64,000 nt of DNA from positions 4,898,001 to 4,962,000 of the forward strand of contig NZ_CP107985.1 of assembly GCF_036108815.1 (NCBI RefSeq), written 5' to 3'. Source of the stretch: Streptomyces sp. NBC_00353. GTDB taxonomy: Bacteria > Actinomycetota > Actinomycetes > Streptomycetales > Streptomycetaceae. Of this stretch, positions 1-7,238 are shown piece after piece. How positions within the stretch are numbered: position 1 is the stretch's first letter; each line of letters opens with the position of its first letter. A program made the position numbers and the translations under genes. A model generated the notes under the pieces. It made no database searches, was not told the origin of the DNA, and saw only the letters and a list, made by a program, of their open reading frames with translations.

Positions 1-245
1 TGTCGCTGGACGCGATGATCCAGCGCGACGTGCCGGAGGAGGTACGGACCTCCGCGTTCGCCCGGTCCGAGACACTGCTGCAGATGGCCTGGGTGATCGG
101 CGGCGGCATCGGCATCTCTCTCCCCCTCAACGGCGTACTGGGGATGTCGGTCGCTGCGGGGATCCTCGCCCTGGGTGCGGCAGCCTCCGTACGGGGTCTG
201 CTGAGCGCCGCGCGGCGCGGCTCGCCGCACCCCCGCGTGGCGTGA
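1..245 (+). CDS. C-terminal end of an integral membrane transporter, probably MFS (partial)
   Basis: The window opens inside this gene, so only about the last 80 codons are seen, read in the frame starting at base 3. The visible tail begins SLDAMIQRDVPEE, a charged loop, then has two hydrophobic stretches and ends in a short basic Ser/Arg tail. The phrase about 'QRDVPEEVRTSAFARSETLLQMAWV' is the kind of last-loop segment found in major facilitator proteins that sit beside DUF2771 genes in Streptomyces. No substrate can be inferred because the N-terminal two thirds are missing. The assignment to MFS rests on general composition and on context, not on a diagnostic motif. Confidence 0.6.
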   Translation, partial: SLDAMIQRDVPEEVRTSAFARSETLLQMAWVIGGGIGISLPLNGVLGMSVAAGILALGAAASVRGLLSAARRGSPHPRVA

Positions 246-272
246 GCCGGGGCGACCGATAACCTTCGGCCC

Positions 273-752
273 ATGACCGTTGCGTTCTTCTCCGGTAAGG
301 GCCGTCGTATCGGCGTCGCTCTTGGTGCCGTGTCCGCGGGACTCCTTGTCCTGTCCGCCTGCGACAAGCCGACGCCGCTCGCCACCGTGACGGTCGGCGA
401 CACCTCGGTGACCACCGAGGCGTCCTGCTACAACGACGGCGACGCCCTCAAGGACTCGCAGATCAAGACCTGCCTGAACAAGAAGGCGGAGAAGTCCGTC
501 GAGGTCGCGATGGACGACAAGGTCCGCTTCGGCGTCGACCCTGAGATCGCGGACAAGGGCTGGACGCTCTTCATCAACGGCCAGCAGGCCGAGCAGGAGC
601 CCTACAAGAAGACCTACCGGTCCATCCCGGGCAGTGCCTTCTTCTCCAGCCAGACCGGCGGGACCACGAACAAGACGCAGGTCAGCATCGTGGAGACCGA
701 CGGCAAGAAGCTCACCGGCATCTGGCACTTCGAGCTCAAGAAGACCGACTGA
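273..752 (+). CDS. DUF2771-family lipoprotein
   Basis: A 159-residue exported protein. It has a basic N-terminus (KGRRIG), a hydrophobic core and a lipobox-like LSAC at about residues 27-30, so it should be lipid-anchored outside the membrane. The mature part is small and Lys/Asp-rich with two further Cys (in ASCYNDG and IKTCLNKK) that could form a disulfide. It matches the DUF2771 family of actinobacterial small lipoproteins, whose role is unknown. The transcript looks leaderless: TAACCT at 260-265 lies seven bases before the ATG and no Shine-Dalgarno is present. The neighbour mqnB begins 29 bases downstream with its own strong ribosome site. Confidence 0.85.
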   Translation: MTVAFFSGKGRRIGVALGAVSAGLLVLSACDKPTPLATVTVGDTSVTTEASCYNDGDALKDSQIKTCLNKKAEKSVEVAMDDKVRFGVDPEIADKGWTLFINGQQAEQEPYKKTYRSIPGSAFFSSQTGGTTNKTQVSIVETDGKKLTGIWHFELKKTD

Positions 753-781
753 TCCCCTCCTGACCTGGGAGGGCCCTCCCC

Positions 782-1516
782 GTGCGTGTGCTTGTCGTGA
801 CCGCTGTCCCGGTGGAACGGGACGCGGTCACGCGTGCGTTCACGGACAGACCGCAGGTCCTCGATGTGCCCGGCGCCGAGCTGCACCGCGCCGGCGCCCT
901 CGATGTCGTCGCGGGCGGCGCGGGTCCGGCTTCCGCGGCCGCCGCGGCCGCCTTCGCCCTGGCCTCGGGGGCCGGGGCGGGGGTCGGTCCCGGAGCCGGG
1001 GCGGGACCGTACGGCCTGGTCGTCTCGGCCGGGATCGGCGGCGGGTTCGCGCCCGACGCCCCCGTCGGTTCCCTCGTCGTGGCGAGTGGGATCGTCGCCG
1101 CCGATCTGGGCGCCGAGACCCCCGACGGCTTCGTGCCCGTCACCGCCCTGGGCTTCGGACGGGAACGGTTCGTGCCGCCGCCCGACCTGGTACGGGACGT
1201 GGCCGCGGCCACCGGCGCGCTGACCGGCGAGGTCCTCACCGTCTCCACCGTGACCGGCAGCGCCGGACGCGCAGCCGCCCTGCGCACCGCCCACCCGCAC
1301 GCCGTCGCCGAGGCCATGGAGGGCTTCGGGGTCGCCGAGGCCGCCGAGCGGCTGCGCGTACCGGTGCTGGAGATCCGGGCCGTCTCGAACGCCGTCGGCC
1401 CGCGCGACCGGGACGCCTGGCGCATCGGCGACGCGCTGACCGCGCTCACCGAGGCGTTCGGGAAGCTCACCCCCGTACTGGAAGGCTGGACCACTCCCCA
1501 TGACCGACACCGCTGA
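782..1516 (+). CDS. mqnB: Futalosine hydrolase MqnB
   Basis: A 244-residue nucleosidase of the purine nucleoside phosphorylase/MTAN fold. It hydrolyses futalosine to dehypoxanthine futalosine and hypoxanthine in the menaquinone route used by Streptomyces. Visible family marks are the N-terminal VLVVTAVPVERDAV, the glycine segment SAGIGGGF near residue 82, the conserved EAMEGFG near residue 178 and VSNAVGPRDRD near 202. The gene starts with GTG preceded by GGGAGG. That ribosome site lies inside a perfect 14-base palindrome at 767-780. A Gly/Ala run (GAGAGVGPGAGAG) around residues 62-75 is a low-complexity insertion. The 3' end overlaps mqnD by 17 bases, which argues for coupled translation. 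Confidence 0.95.
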   Translation: MRVLVVTAVPVERDAVTRAFTDRPQVLDVPGAELHRAGALDVVAGGAGPASAAAAAAFALASGAGAGVGPGAGAGPYGLVVSAGIGGGFAPDAPVGSLVVASGIVAADLGAETPDGFVPVTALGFGRERFVPPPDLVRDVAAATGALTGEVLTVSTVTGSAGRAAALRTAHPHAVAEAMEGFGVAEAAERLRVPVLEIRAVSNAVGPRDRDAWRIGDALTALTEAFGKLTPVLEGWTTPHDRHR

Positions 1517-2366
1517 CACCACCGGCGACGCCCTGCGCATCGCCTTCTCGCCGTGCCCGAACGACACGTTCGTCTTCGACGCCTGGGCGCACGGCCGGGT
1601 CCCCGGCGCGCCCGCCCTCGATGTCACGTTCGCCGACATCGACCTCACCAACGGCATGGCCGAGCGCGGCGAGCTGGACGTACTGAAGGTGTCGTACGCG
1701 GTGCTGCCCTGGGTCCTGGAGGAGTACGCGCTGCTGCCCTGCGGCGGGGCGCTGGGGCGCGGCTGCGGGCCGCTCGTCCTGACGAAGGAGCCGGGTACGG
1801 ATCTGACGGGGAAGACCGTCGCCGTGCCGAGCGAGCGCTCGACCGCCTATCTGCTGTTCCGGCTCTGGGCGGCGGATGTCGTCCCGGGTGACGTCGGCGA
1901 GATCGTCGTCATGCCGTTCGACGAGATCATGCCCGCCGTACGGGACGGGAAGGTGGACGCCGGTCTCGTCATCCACGAGGCGCGGTTCACCTACCGGAAC
2001 TACGGTCTGCACAGCCTCGCCGACATGGGCGAGCACTGGGAGTTGACGACCGGCCTGCCGATCCCGCTCGGCGCGATCATCGCCAAGCGGTCGCTGGGCG
2101 CCGAGAAGCTGAAGGCGCTGGCCGAGTCGGTGCGTACATCGGTCCGGATGGCCTGGGACGACCCGGAGGCGTCGCGGCCGTACGTGCTGGAGCACGCCCA
2201 GGAGATGGACCCGGCCGTGGCCGACCAGCACATCGGGCTGTACGTCAACGAGTTCACCGCCGACCTCGGCGAGAACGGCTACGCGGCGATCCGCGGACTG
2301 CTGACCCGCGCGGCGGCCGAGGGGCTGGTGCCGCCCCTCGGCCCGGACGCGCTGTCGTTCGTCTGA
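1500..2366 (+). CDS. mqnD: 1,4-dihydroxy-6-naphthoate synthase MqnD
   Basis: A 288-residue cytosolic enzyme that converts cyclic dehypoxanthine futalosine to 1,4-dihydroxy-6-naphthoate, the last dedicated futalosine-pathway step. It is a periplasmic-binding-protein-like fold recruited as an enzyme. It shows the family opening FSPCPNDTF (about residues 18-26), DVTFADIDLTN and the C-terminal TRAAAEGLVPP. A His in the segment LVIHEARFTY (near residue 158) is at the position of the reported catalytic histidine. The start overlaps mqnB, so the two form an operon. mqnA and mqnC are absent here, which agrees with their scattered position in Streptomyces genomes as I remember it. Confidence 0.96.
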   Translation: MTDTADTTGDALRIAFSPCPNDTFVFDAWAHGRVPGAPALDVTFADIDLTNGMAERGELDVLKVSYAVLPWVLEEYALLPCGGALGRGCGPLVLTKEPGTDLTGKTVAVPSERSTAYLLFRLWAADVVPGDVGEIVVMPFDEIMPAVRDGKVDAGLVIHEARFTYRNYGLHSLADMGEHWELTTGLPIPLGAIIAKRSLGAEKLKALAESVRTSVRMAWDDPEASRPYVLEHAQEMDPAVADQHIGLYVNEFTADLGENGYAAIRGLLTRAAAEGLVPPLGPDALSFV

Positions 2367-2384
2367 CGATGCCGGGCGCCGGCC

Positions 2385-2418
2385 GACCGGCGACAGACTG
2401 CCCAGCCTGTCGCCGGTC
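2385..2418. terminator. Hairpin between convergent mqnD and cold-shock gene
   Basis: A perfect 12-base inverted repeat (GACCGGCGACAG / CTGTCGCCGGTC) with a 10-base loop lies 19 bases after mqnD and just beyond the stop of the opposing cold-shock gene. The position suits a bidirectional terminator. There is no U-run, as is usual in Streptomyces. Confidence 0.8.
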
Positions 2419-2420
2419 CG

Positions 2421-2813
2421 CTATACGTCGAGCTGGTCGGCCACCGCGCGCAGCAGGCCGCCGATCTGCTTGCCGGCCGCCTTGTCGGGGTAACGGCCCC
2501 GCTCCAGCATCGGCGTGATGTTCTCCAGCAGCGTCGTCAGATCCTGCACGATCGATGCCAGTTCGTCCGGCTTGCGGCGCTGGGCGGCCGCGACGGACGG
2601 CGTCGGGTCCAGAATCGTCACCGACAGCGCTTGGTCTCCGCGCTGACCTGCCACGACGCCGAATTCGACGCGCTGGCCGGGCTTGAGGGCGTCGACTCCG
2701 TCAGGGAGCACCGACGAGTGCACGAACACGTCGCCACCGTCGTCGCGGGAAAGGAAGCCGAAGCCCTTCTCGCTGTTGAACCATTTGACCTTGCCAGTCG
2801 GCAAAGCACGCAC
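2421..2813 (-). CDS. Cold-shock-domain protein with a helical C-terminal extension
   Basis: A 130-residue protein. Residues about 5-70 form a cold-shock domain with both RNA-binding motifs, RNP1 as KGFGFLSRDD and RNP2 as VFVHSSVL. It should bind single-stranded nucleic acid in the cytoplasm. Typical bacterial Csp proteins stop near 67 residues. This one continues for some 60 residues with a predicted helical, Leu-rich segment (SIVQDLTTLLENITPML) and ends in ADQLDV. The start used is a GTG after GATGGG; a TTG three codons later would give a start nearer the usual MxTGKVKWF. The extension is conserved in actinobacterial relatives as far as I recall, but I know of no assigned role. Confidence 0.88.
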   Translation of the reverse strand: MRALPTGKVKWFNSEKGFGFLSRDDGGDVFVHSSVLPDGVDALKPGQRVEFGVVAGQRGDQALSVTILDPTPSVAAAQRRKPDELASIVQDLTTLLENITPMLERGRYPDKAAGKQIGGLLRAVADQLDV

Positions 2814-3001
2814 CCCATCTCAACCCGTATGCCGGAACCAAGCCTCAGCAGGTCAGGCCGGACCATGGTCGTGCTCCCCTGCTGGCAGAAGCCTCCACAG
2901 GTGCAGTACCCCTCGTCAAGCCTGGTCATCCGGACTGTGTCCAGAAACGGCGCACTACGGGTGAAGAGGGGTTCTTCCGGGGTGGGAACTACCCTTGCGG
3001 G

Positions 3002-3235
3002 GTGAGTACTCCTCCTTCTGCAGGCGACCGGCTCGTCCGGGTCGGCGCGATCGTCTTCTTCATCGGGGCGCTGGCCACGCTGGTCACAGTGGCCCCGCTG
3101 TTCCTCGGGACCGACCCGTTCCCGTCCATCGCGTATGCGGTGTGCATGTTGATGGGGGTGGGATTCCTGATCGCGGCGGCAGGCGTGGTCCGGTCGGCAT
3201 GGGCAGGGTCTCCGAAGCGGGACGCCACGCGGTAG
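3002..3235 (+). CDS. Small two-helix membrane protein
   Basis: A 77-residue protein with two hydrophobic segments (about residues 14-35 and 42-63) separated by a short loop GTDPFPS, and a basic C-terminal tail. It should sit in the cytoplasmic membrane. I do not recognise a named family. It starts with GTG six bases after TACCCT (2990-2995), so the mRNA is probably leaderless. It lies between a divergent cold-shock gene and a convergent HAD gene, with no operon partner. Confidence 0.75.
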   Translation: MSTPPSAGDRLVRVGAIVFFIGALATLVTVAPLFLGTDPFPSIAYAVCMLMGVGFLIAAAGVVRSAWAGSPKRDATR

Positions 3236-3278
3236 GGCGAAAGCGGGCGTGCCGGGGGGGCGATCCTCCGAGCAGCCC

Positions 3279-3896
3279 CTACACGGCCCGGTAGGCGTCC
3301 AGCCAGGCCGGGAACTCCGTCAGGTTCCGCAGGATCACATCCGCGCCCGCCGCTCGCAGTTCGTCCGCGTCGCACGGGCCCGTGGTGACCGCCACCGACA
3401 GCGCCTGTGCCGTGCGGGCGCCGCGTACGTCCCCTGTGTGGTCGCCGACATACACCTGCGCGCCGTGCTCGCGCAGCGCCCGCGCCTTTCCCTCCGCCCA
3501 CAGGCCGCCGACGATCTCGTCGGCCTCGATCCCGAGATGCGCCAGGTGGAGCCTGGCGTTCGGCTCGTACTTCGCCGTGACGACGATCGTCCGGCCGCCC
3601 CGCTCGCGGATCGCGGCGACGGACTCCCGGGCGCCGGGCAGCGCCGGGGTCGGGGTGATGGCGTGTGTGGGATAGATCTCCCGGTAGCGGTCGGCCGTGG
3701 CGGCCAGGACGTCCGCCGGGAACCAGTTCGCCAGTTCGTCCTCCAGCGGCGGACCGAGCCTGCTGACCACCAGATCGGCGTCGATCGGCCTCCCCGTCTC
3801 CGCGGAAAGCGCCTGGTAGGCGGCCTTGATGCCGGGCCGGGAGTCGATGAGCGTCATATCGAGGTCGAAGCCGACCGTCAGGGGGTGCGAAGCCAT
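3279..3896 (-). CDS. HAD-superfamily phosphatase
   Basis: A 205-residue haloacid-dehalogenase hydrolase. Motif I is FDLDMTLIDS near residue 10, which carries the nucleophile and acid/base aspartates (DxDxT). Motif II is VVTAKYE near residue 102, and a late acidic motif is VYVGDHTGDVRGA near residue 145. It has a helical cap between motifs I and II, as in phosphoglycolate-phosphatase-like members, so it should dephosphorylate a small phosphorylated metabolite. The substrate cannot be read from sequence. ATG at 3896 is preferred over an in-frame ATG nine bases upstream because family members begin a few residues before the DLDMT motif. Confidence 0.88.
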   Translation of the reverse strand: MASHPLTVGFDLDMTLIDSRPGIKAAYQALSAETGRPIDADLVVSRLGPPLEDELANWFPADVLAATADRYREIYPTHAITPTPALPGARESVAAIRERGGRTIVVTAKYEPNARLHLAHLGIEADEIVGGLWAEGKARALREHGAQVYVGDHTGDVRGARTAQALSVAVTTGPCDADELRAAGADVILRNLTEFPAWLDAYRAV

Positions 3897-3959
3897 GGCT
3901 CCCATTGTGCCGAGGTCACGGATCTGCCCCTCGCCCTCCGGGCCCCATGACACCCCGCC

Positions 3960-3978
3960 TAGACTAAGCCAAGCCTTA
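3960..3978 (+). promoter_or_regulatory. Iron-box-like operator upstream of the siderophore importer
   Basis: The 19-base stretch with core CTAAGCCAAGCCTTA resembles the DmdR1/IdeR iron-box consensus (TTAGGTTAGGCTAACCTAA), matching about 15 of 19 positions when A/T and G/C ambiguities are allowed. It ends 64 bases before the first permease start. Iron-dependent repression of the operon is therefore likely. Confidence 0.55.
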
Positions 3979-4042
3979 CCTGGCTGTGCCGGCCCTGCGT
4001 GGCGGCACAGAGCCAGGTCGTCCAGTTCGCCGATTGGGTCCG

Positions 4043-5053
4043 ATGCCAGCCGCCGCACCTCGCCGTCACAGACGCGCTCTCGCGACGGCGACGGCCGTCC
4101 TGGCGCTGCTGGTGGCCGTCCTGCTCAGCCTTGCCGTGGGCGCGCGCACCATCGCGCCGTCCGCGGTGCTCGACGCCCTGCTGCACGGCGGGCACTCCGA
4201 CGCCGCCGAAGTGATTCGCCAGTTGCGGGTGCCGCGCACCCTGATCGGGCTGATGGTCGGTGCGGCGCTGGCCCTCGCGGGCACGGTGCTCCAGGGCATC
4301 ACCCGTAACCCCATCGCCGACCCCGGCATCCTCGGCATCAGCCAGGGCGCCTCGGTCGGCGTGGTGCTGGCCATCGCGTACGCGGGGATCCACACGCTGA
4401 CCGGGTACGTCTGGTTCGCGTTCGCAGGGGCGGCCGTCGCGTCCGTCGCCGTGTACGCGATCGCGTCACGCGGGCGCGGCGGGGCGACGCCGGTGAAGCT
4501 CGCACTGGGCGGCGCCGCGATCAATGCGCTGCTGGTGTCCGTGACGATGGCGGTGCTGACGACGAAGGCGTCCGCACTCGACGAGTTCCGCTTCTGGCAG
4601 GTCGGTTCGATCGCCGGGCGGGAGGCCGAGGTGGCGCAGCAGATCTGGCCGTTCCTGCTCGTCGGCACGGTGCTCGTGCTGTCCGTGGCACGAGGCCTCG
4701 ACGCGCTGGCGCTGGGCGAGGACGTGGCGAAGGGGCTGGGGCAGAAGGTCGCGACGGTACGGATCGTCGGCGGCGTCGGGGCCACCGTGCTGACCGGGGT
4801 CGGGGTGGCCGCGGCCGGGCCGATCGCGTTCATCGGGCTGGCCGTCCCGCACATCGCCCGCGCGATCGTCGGCAGCGACCACCGGTGGGTACTGCCGATG
4901 GCGGCGCTGATCGGCCCCGTGATGCTGCTGGTCTCGGACGTCATCGGCCGGATCGTCTTTCCTCCGAGCGAGGTCCCGGCGGGCGTGATGACGGCGCTGA
5001 TCGGGGTGCCGTTCCTGGTCGCACTGGTACGTCGGAAGGCGGTCCCGGCATGA
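4043..5053 (+). CDS. FecCD-family iron-siderophore ABC transporter permease (first subunit)
   Basis: A 336-residue permease with about nine to ten hydrophobic helices. It has the FecCD/BtuC signatures RQLRVPRTLIGLMVGAAL, LQGITRNPIADPGILG and the late GPIAFIGLAVPHIAR. It forms the channel of a ferric-siderophore importer together with the next gene. The ATG at 4043 is chosen because it starts just before the basic stretch that precedes helix 1; an upstream in-frame start at 3986 would add 19 unsupported residues and crowd the iron-box-like site. It overlaps the second permease by ATGA. No substrate-binding lipoprotein gene lies beside the operon. Confidence 0.92.
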   Translation: MPAAAPRRHRRALATATAVLALLVAVLLSLAVGARTIAPSAVLDALLHGGHSDAAEVIRQLRVPRTLIGLMVGAALALAGTVLQGITRNPIADPGILGISQGASVGVVLAIAYAGIHTLTGYVWFAFAGAAVASVAVYAIASRGRGGATPVKLALGGAAINALLVSVTMAVLTTKASALDEFRFWQVGSIAGREAEVAQQIWPFLLVGTVLVLSVARGLDALALGEDVAKGLGQKVATVRIVGGVGATVLTGVGVAAAGPIAFIGLAVPHIARAIVGSDHRWVLPMAALIGPVMLLVSDVIGRIVFPPSEVPAGVMTALIGVPFLVALVRRKAVPA

Positions 5054-6126
5054 GCGGCACCCTCACCCGGACCCCGGTCCGGCCCGCCGGGTACAGCGTC
5101 GTACGGATCGGGGCGCGCGGGCGGTTCCTGCTGCACCGGCGTGCGGCCGTCGCCGCGACGGTCCTCGTCGTGCTGCTGGCGGTCGTCTGCGTCGCGTACC
5201 TCTGTGCCGGCGAGAGCTTCGTCGCACCCTCCGAGGTCGTGAAGGTGATCCTCGGGCAGCCGTCGCCGTACGAACTGGTCGTCGGGACGCTGCGGCTGCC
5301 GCGCATGGTCGTCGGCCTGCTCGTCGGCGCGGCCTTCGGGATCGCCGGGGCGCTGATCCAGACGGTGGCCCGCAATCCGCTGGCCAGCCCCGACATCATC
5401 GGCATCAGCCAGGGTGCGGGCGCGCTCACGGTCGGCGCGATGACGTTCGGCGTCACCTCGTACACCGTGCTGCCGTATCTGTCGGTCATCGGCGGAGTCG
5501 CGGCGGCGGCGCTCGTCTACGTCTTCGCATGGCGCGGCGGGCTGCACGCCACCCGGTTCGTCCTCATCGGCATCGGCTTCGCCATCGCGCTGCGGTCCGT
5601 CACCACACTGTTCCTGACCAAGGGCGACTATCTGGTCGCCCAGCAGGCGCAGATCTGGATGACGGGTTCGCTGAACGGCCGCGGGTGGAACGAGGTGGCG
5701 CCGATCGGCTGGACGCTGCTCGCGCTCGTACCGGCCGTCCTGTGGGCGGCTCGCGCACAGCGCACCGTGTCGATGGACGACGACACCGCGACCGCGCTGG
5801 GGGTACGGCTGGGCCGGGTACGCCTGGGGCTCGTCGCGCTCGGTGTGATCCTGGCGTCCGTGGCGACGGGGACGGCCGGGCCGGTCGACTTCGTGGCGCT
5901 GCTCGCCCCGCAGATCGCCCGCCGCATGACACGTACCGCACAGATCCCGCTGCTGTGCTCGGCGCTGCTCGGCGCGGTGATCGTCGTCTTCGCCGATCTG
6001 CTGGCGCGCAAACTCTTCTCGCCCACCGAGCTGCCGGTGGGTGTGCTGACGGCGGCGGTCGGCGCCCCGTATCTGATCTGGCTGATCATCCGCGGTCACG
6101 GTGGCCGCAATGGAGGCAAGGCATGA
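5050..6126 (+). CDS. FecCD-family iron-siderophore ABC transporter permease (second subunit)
   Basis: A 358-residue permease paralogous to its upstream neighbour, with the same landmarks: TLRLPRMVVGLLVGAAFG, QTVARNPLASPDIIGISQGAG and TAGPVDFVALLAPQIAR. About ten membrane helices follow a cytoplasmic N-terminus of some 35 residues. The start is fixed by an ATGA overlap with the first permease, and its stop overlaps the ATPase start the same way, so all three are translationally coupled. The pair of permeases should form a heterodimeric channel for a ferric siderophore; which one cannot be told. Confidence 0.92.
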   Translation: MSGTLTRTPVRPAGYSVVRIGARGRFLLHRRAAVAATVLVVLLAVVCVAYLCAGESFVAPSEVVKVILGQPSPYELVVGTLRLPRMVVGLLVGAAFGIAGALIQTVARNPLASPDIIGISQGAGALTVGAMTFGVTSYTVLPYLSVIGGVAAAALVYVFAWRGGLHATRFVLIGIGFAIALRSVTTLFLTKGDYLVAQQAQIWMTGSLNGRGWNEVAPIGWTLLALVPAVLWAARAQRTVSMDDDTATALGVRLGRVRLGLVALGVILASVATGTAGPVDFVALLAPQIARRMTRTAQIPLLCSALLGAVIVVFADLLARKLFSPTELPVGVLTAAVGAPYLIWLIIRGHGGRNGGKA

Positions 6127-6974
6127 GCTCGACCCGTACGTCCGATGCCGTCGCCGAGGCGACGACCGGCCGGCTCACCGCGCGCCGGCTGACCCTCGCC
6201 TACGAGGACCGCACGGTCGTGCACGAGCTGGACCTCACCGTTCCCGACGGCCGGGTGACGGTCATCGTCGGCCCGAACGCATGCGGCAAGTCGACCACCC
6301 TGCGCGCACTGGGCCGGCTGCTCAAGCCGCGCGGCGGGGCCGTACTCCTCGACGGTACGGAGCTGTCCCGGATCCCCACCAAGAAGATCGCCCAGTCCAT
6401 AGGACTGCTGCCGCAGACCCCGGTCGCGCCCGAGGCGATCACCGTCTCCGACCTCGTCGCCCGCGGCCGGCAGCCGCACCAGCACTGGTGGCAGCAGTGG
6501 TCCGAGGAGGACGAGCGGGCCGTCACCGATGCCATGGACCGTACGGACATCACGGCGCTCGGCGACCGGTCGGTGGACGAACTGTCCGGCGGTCAGCGGC
6601 AGCGGGTCTGGATCGCGATGGCGCTGGCCCAGGAGACGGATCTGCTGCTGCTCGACGAGCCGACGACGTACCTCGACATCTCGCACCAGGTGGAGGTCCT
6701 CGACCTGGTGCGCCAGCTCGCCGCACCGGCGGCGGACGGCAGCCGCGGCCGGACGGTCGTCACCGTGCTCCACGACCTGAACCAGGCCGCGCGGTACGCG
6801 GACCACCTGGTCGCGATGAAGGCGGGCCGGATCGTCGCCGAGGGCCACCCGGCGGACATCGTCACCGCGGAGCTCGTACGCGAGGTGTTCGGCCTGGAGG
6901 CAGTGATCGTCCCGGACCCGGTGACGGGTTCGCCCCTGGTCGTGCCGGGCGCCCCCTGGACCCCGCCCTCCTGA
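6123..6974 (+). CDS. ABC transporter ATP-binding protein, FepC/FecE type
   Basis: A 283-residue ATPase that powers the two FecCD permeases upstream. Walker A is GPNACGKST (about residues 50-58), the Q-loop is LLPQTPVAPEAITV, the ABC signature is ELSGGQRQRVWIAMALAQ (about 153-170), Walker B is LLLLDEPTTYLDI and the switch His is in TVLHDLNQAARY. The phrase TTYLDISHQ after Walker B is characteristic of iron-siderophore ATPases. It starts by ATGA overlap with the second permease. About 265 bases of non-coding DNA follow, containing a dispersed Streptomyces repeat. Confidence 0.95.
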   Translation: MSSTRTSDAVAEATTGRLTARRLTLAYEDRTVVHELDLTVPDGRVTVIVGPNACGKSTTLRALGRLLKPRGGAVLLDGTELSRIPTKKIAQSIGLLPQTPVAPEAITVSDLVARGRQPHQHWWQQWSEEDERAVTDAMDRTDITALGDRSVDELSGGQRQRVWIAMALAQETDLLLLDEPTTYLDISHQVEVLDLVRQLAAPAADGSRGRTVVTVLHDLNQAARYADHLVAMKAGRIVAEGHPADIVTAELVREVFGLEAVIVPDPVTGSPLVVPGAPWTPPS

Positions 6975-7162
6975 GCCCCACCCCACCGGGCCGCGAGCGC
7001 GAGTGATGCCTGGGCGGGGCCGTGCAGGGACTGGCGCACGTGCCGGGTTCGTCCGCGTCGCCGGCTTCCGCGCCAGTTCTGAGGAGACACCCCGGAGGGG
7101 CACCGCCCACCACTCCCCGGGCAGGCGCGCCGGCGCCCACCCCTGTGCCAGGAACCCGCTCA

Positions 7163-7190
7163 AGCCCGTCCGGCGCTCGAGGACGGAACC
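7163..7190 (+). repeat. Dispersed Streptomyces intergenic element, copy 1
   Basis: The stretch beginning AGCCCGTCCGGCGCTCGAGG and continuing GACGGAACC matches a short element seen many times after genes in Streptomyces chromosomes. A second copy lies inverted at 15583-15602 (17 of 20 bases identical). It sits between the convergent siderophore ATPase and the membrane protein gene. Confidence 0.6.
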
Positions 7191-7238
7191 GCCCACCCCT
7201 CAGACCCGGCAGCCGGACGCCACGGCGCAACCCCCCGT

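Noticed and set aside
4066..6099. A long minus-strand frame opposite the siderophore importer
   Set aside because: It is the usual antisense frame of high-GC DNA; codon bias and domains belong to the plus-strand permeases. The same holds for the long minus-strand frames opposite the helicase-associated gene and the mur genes.
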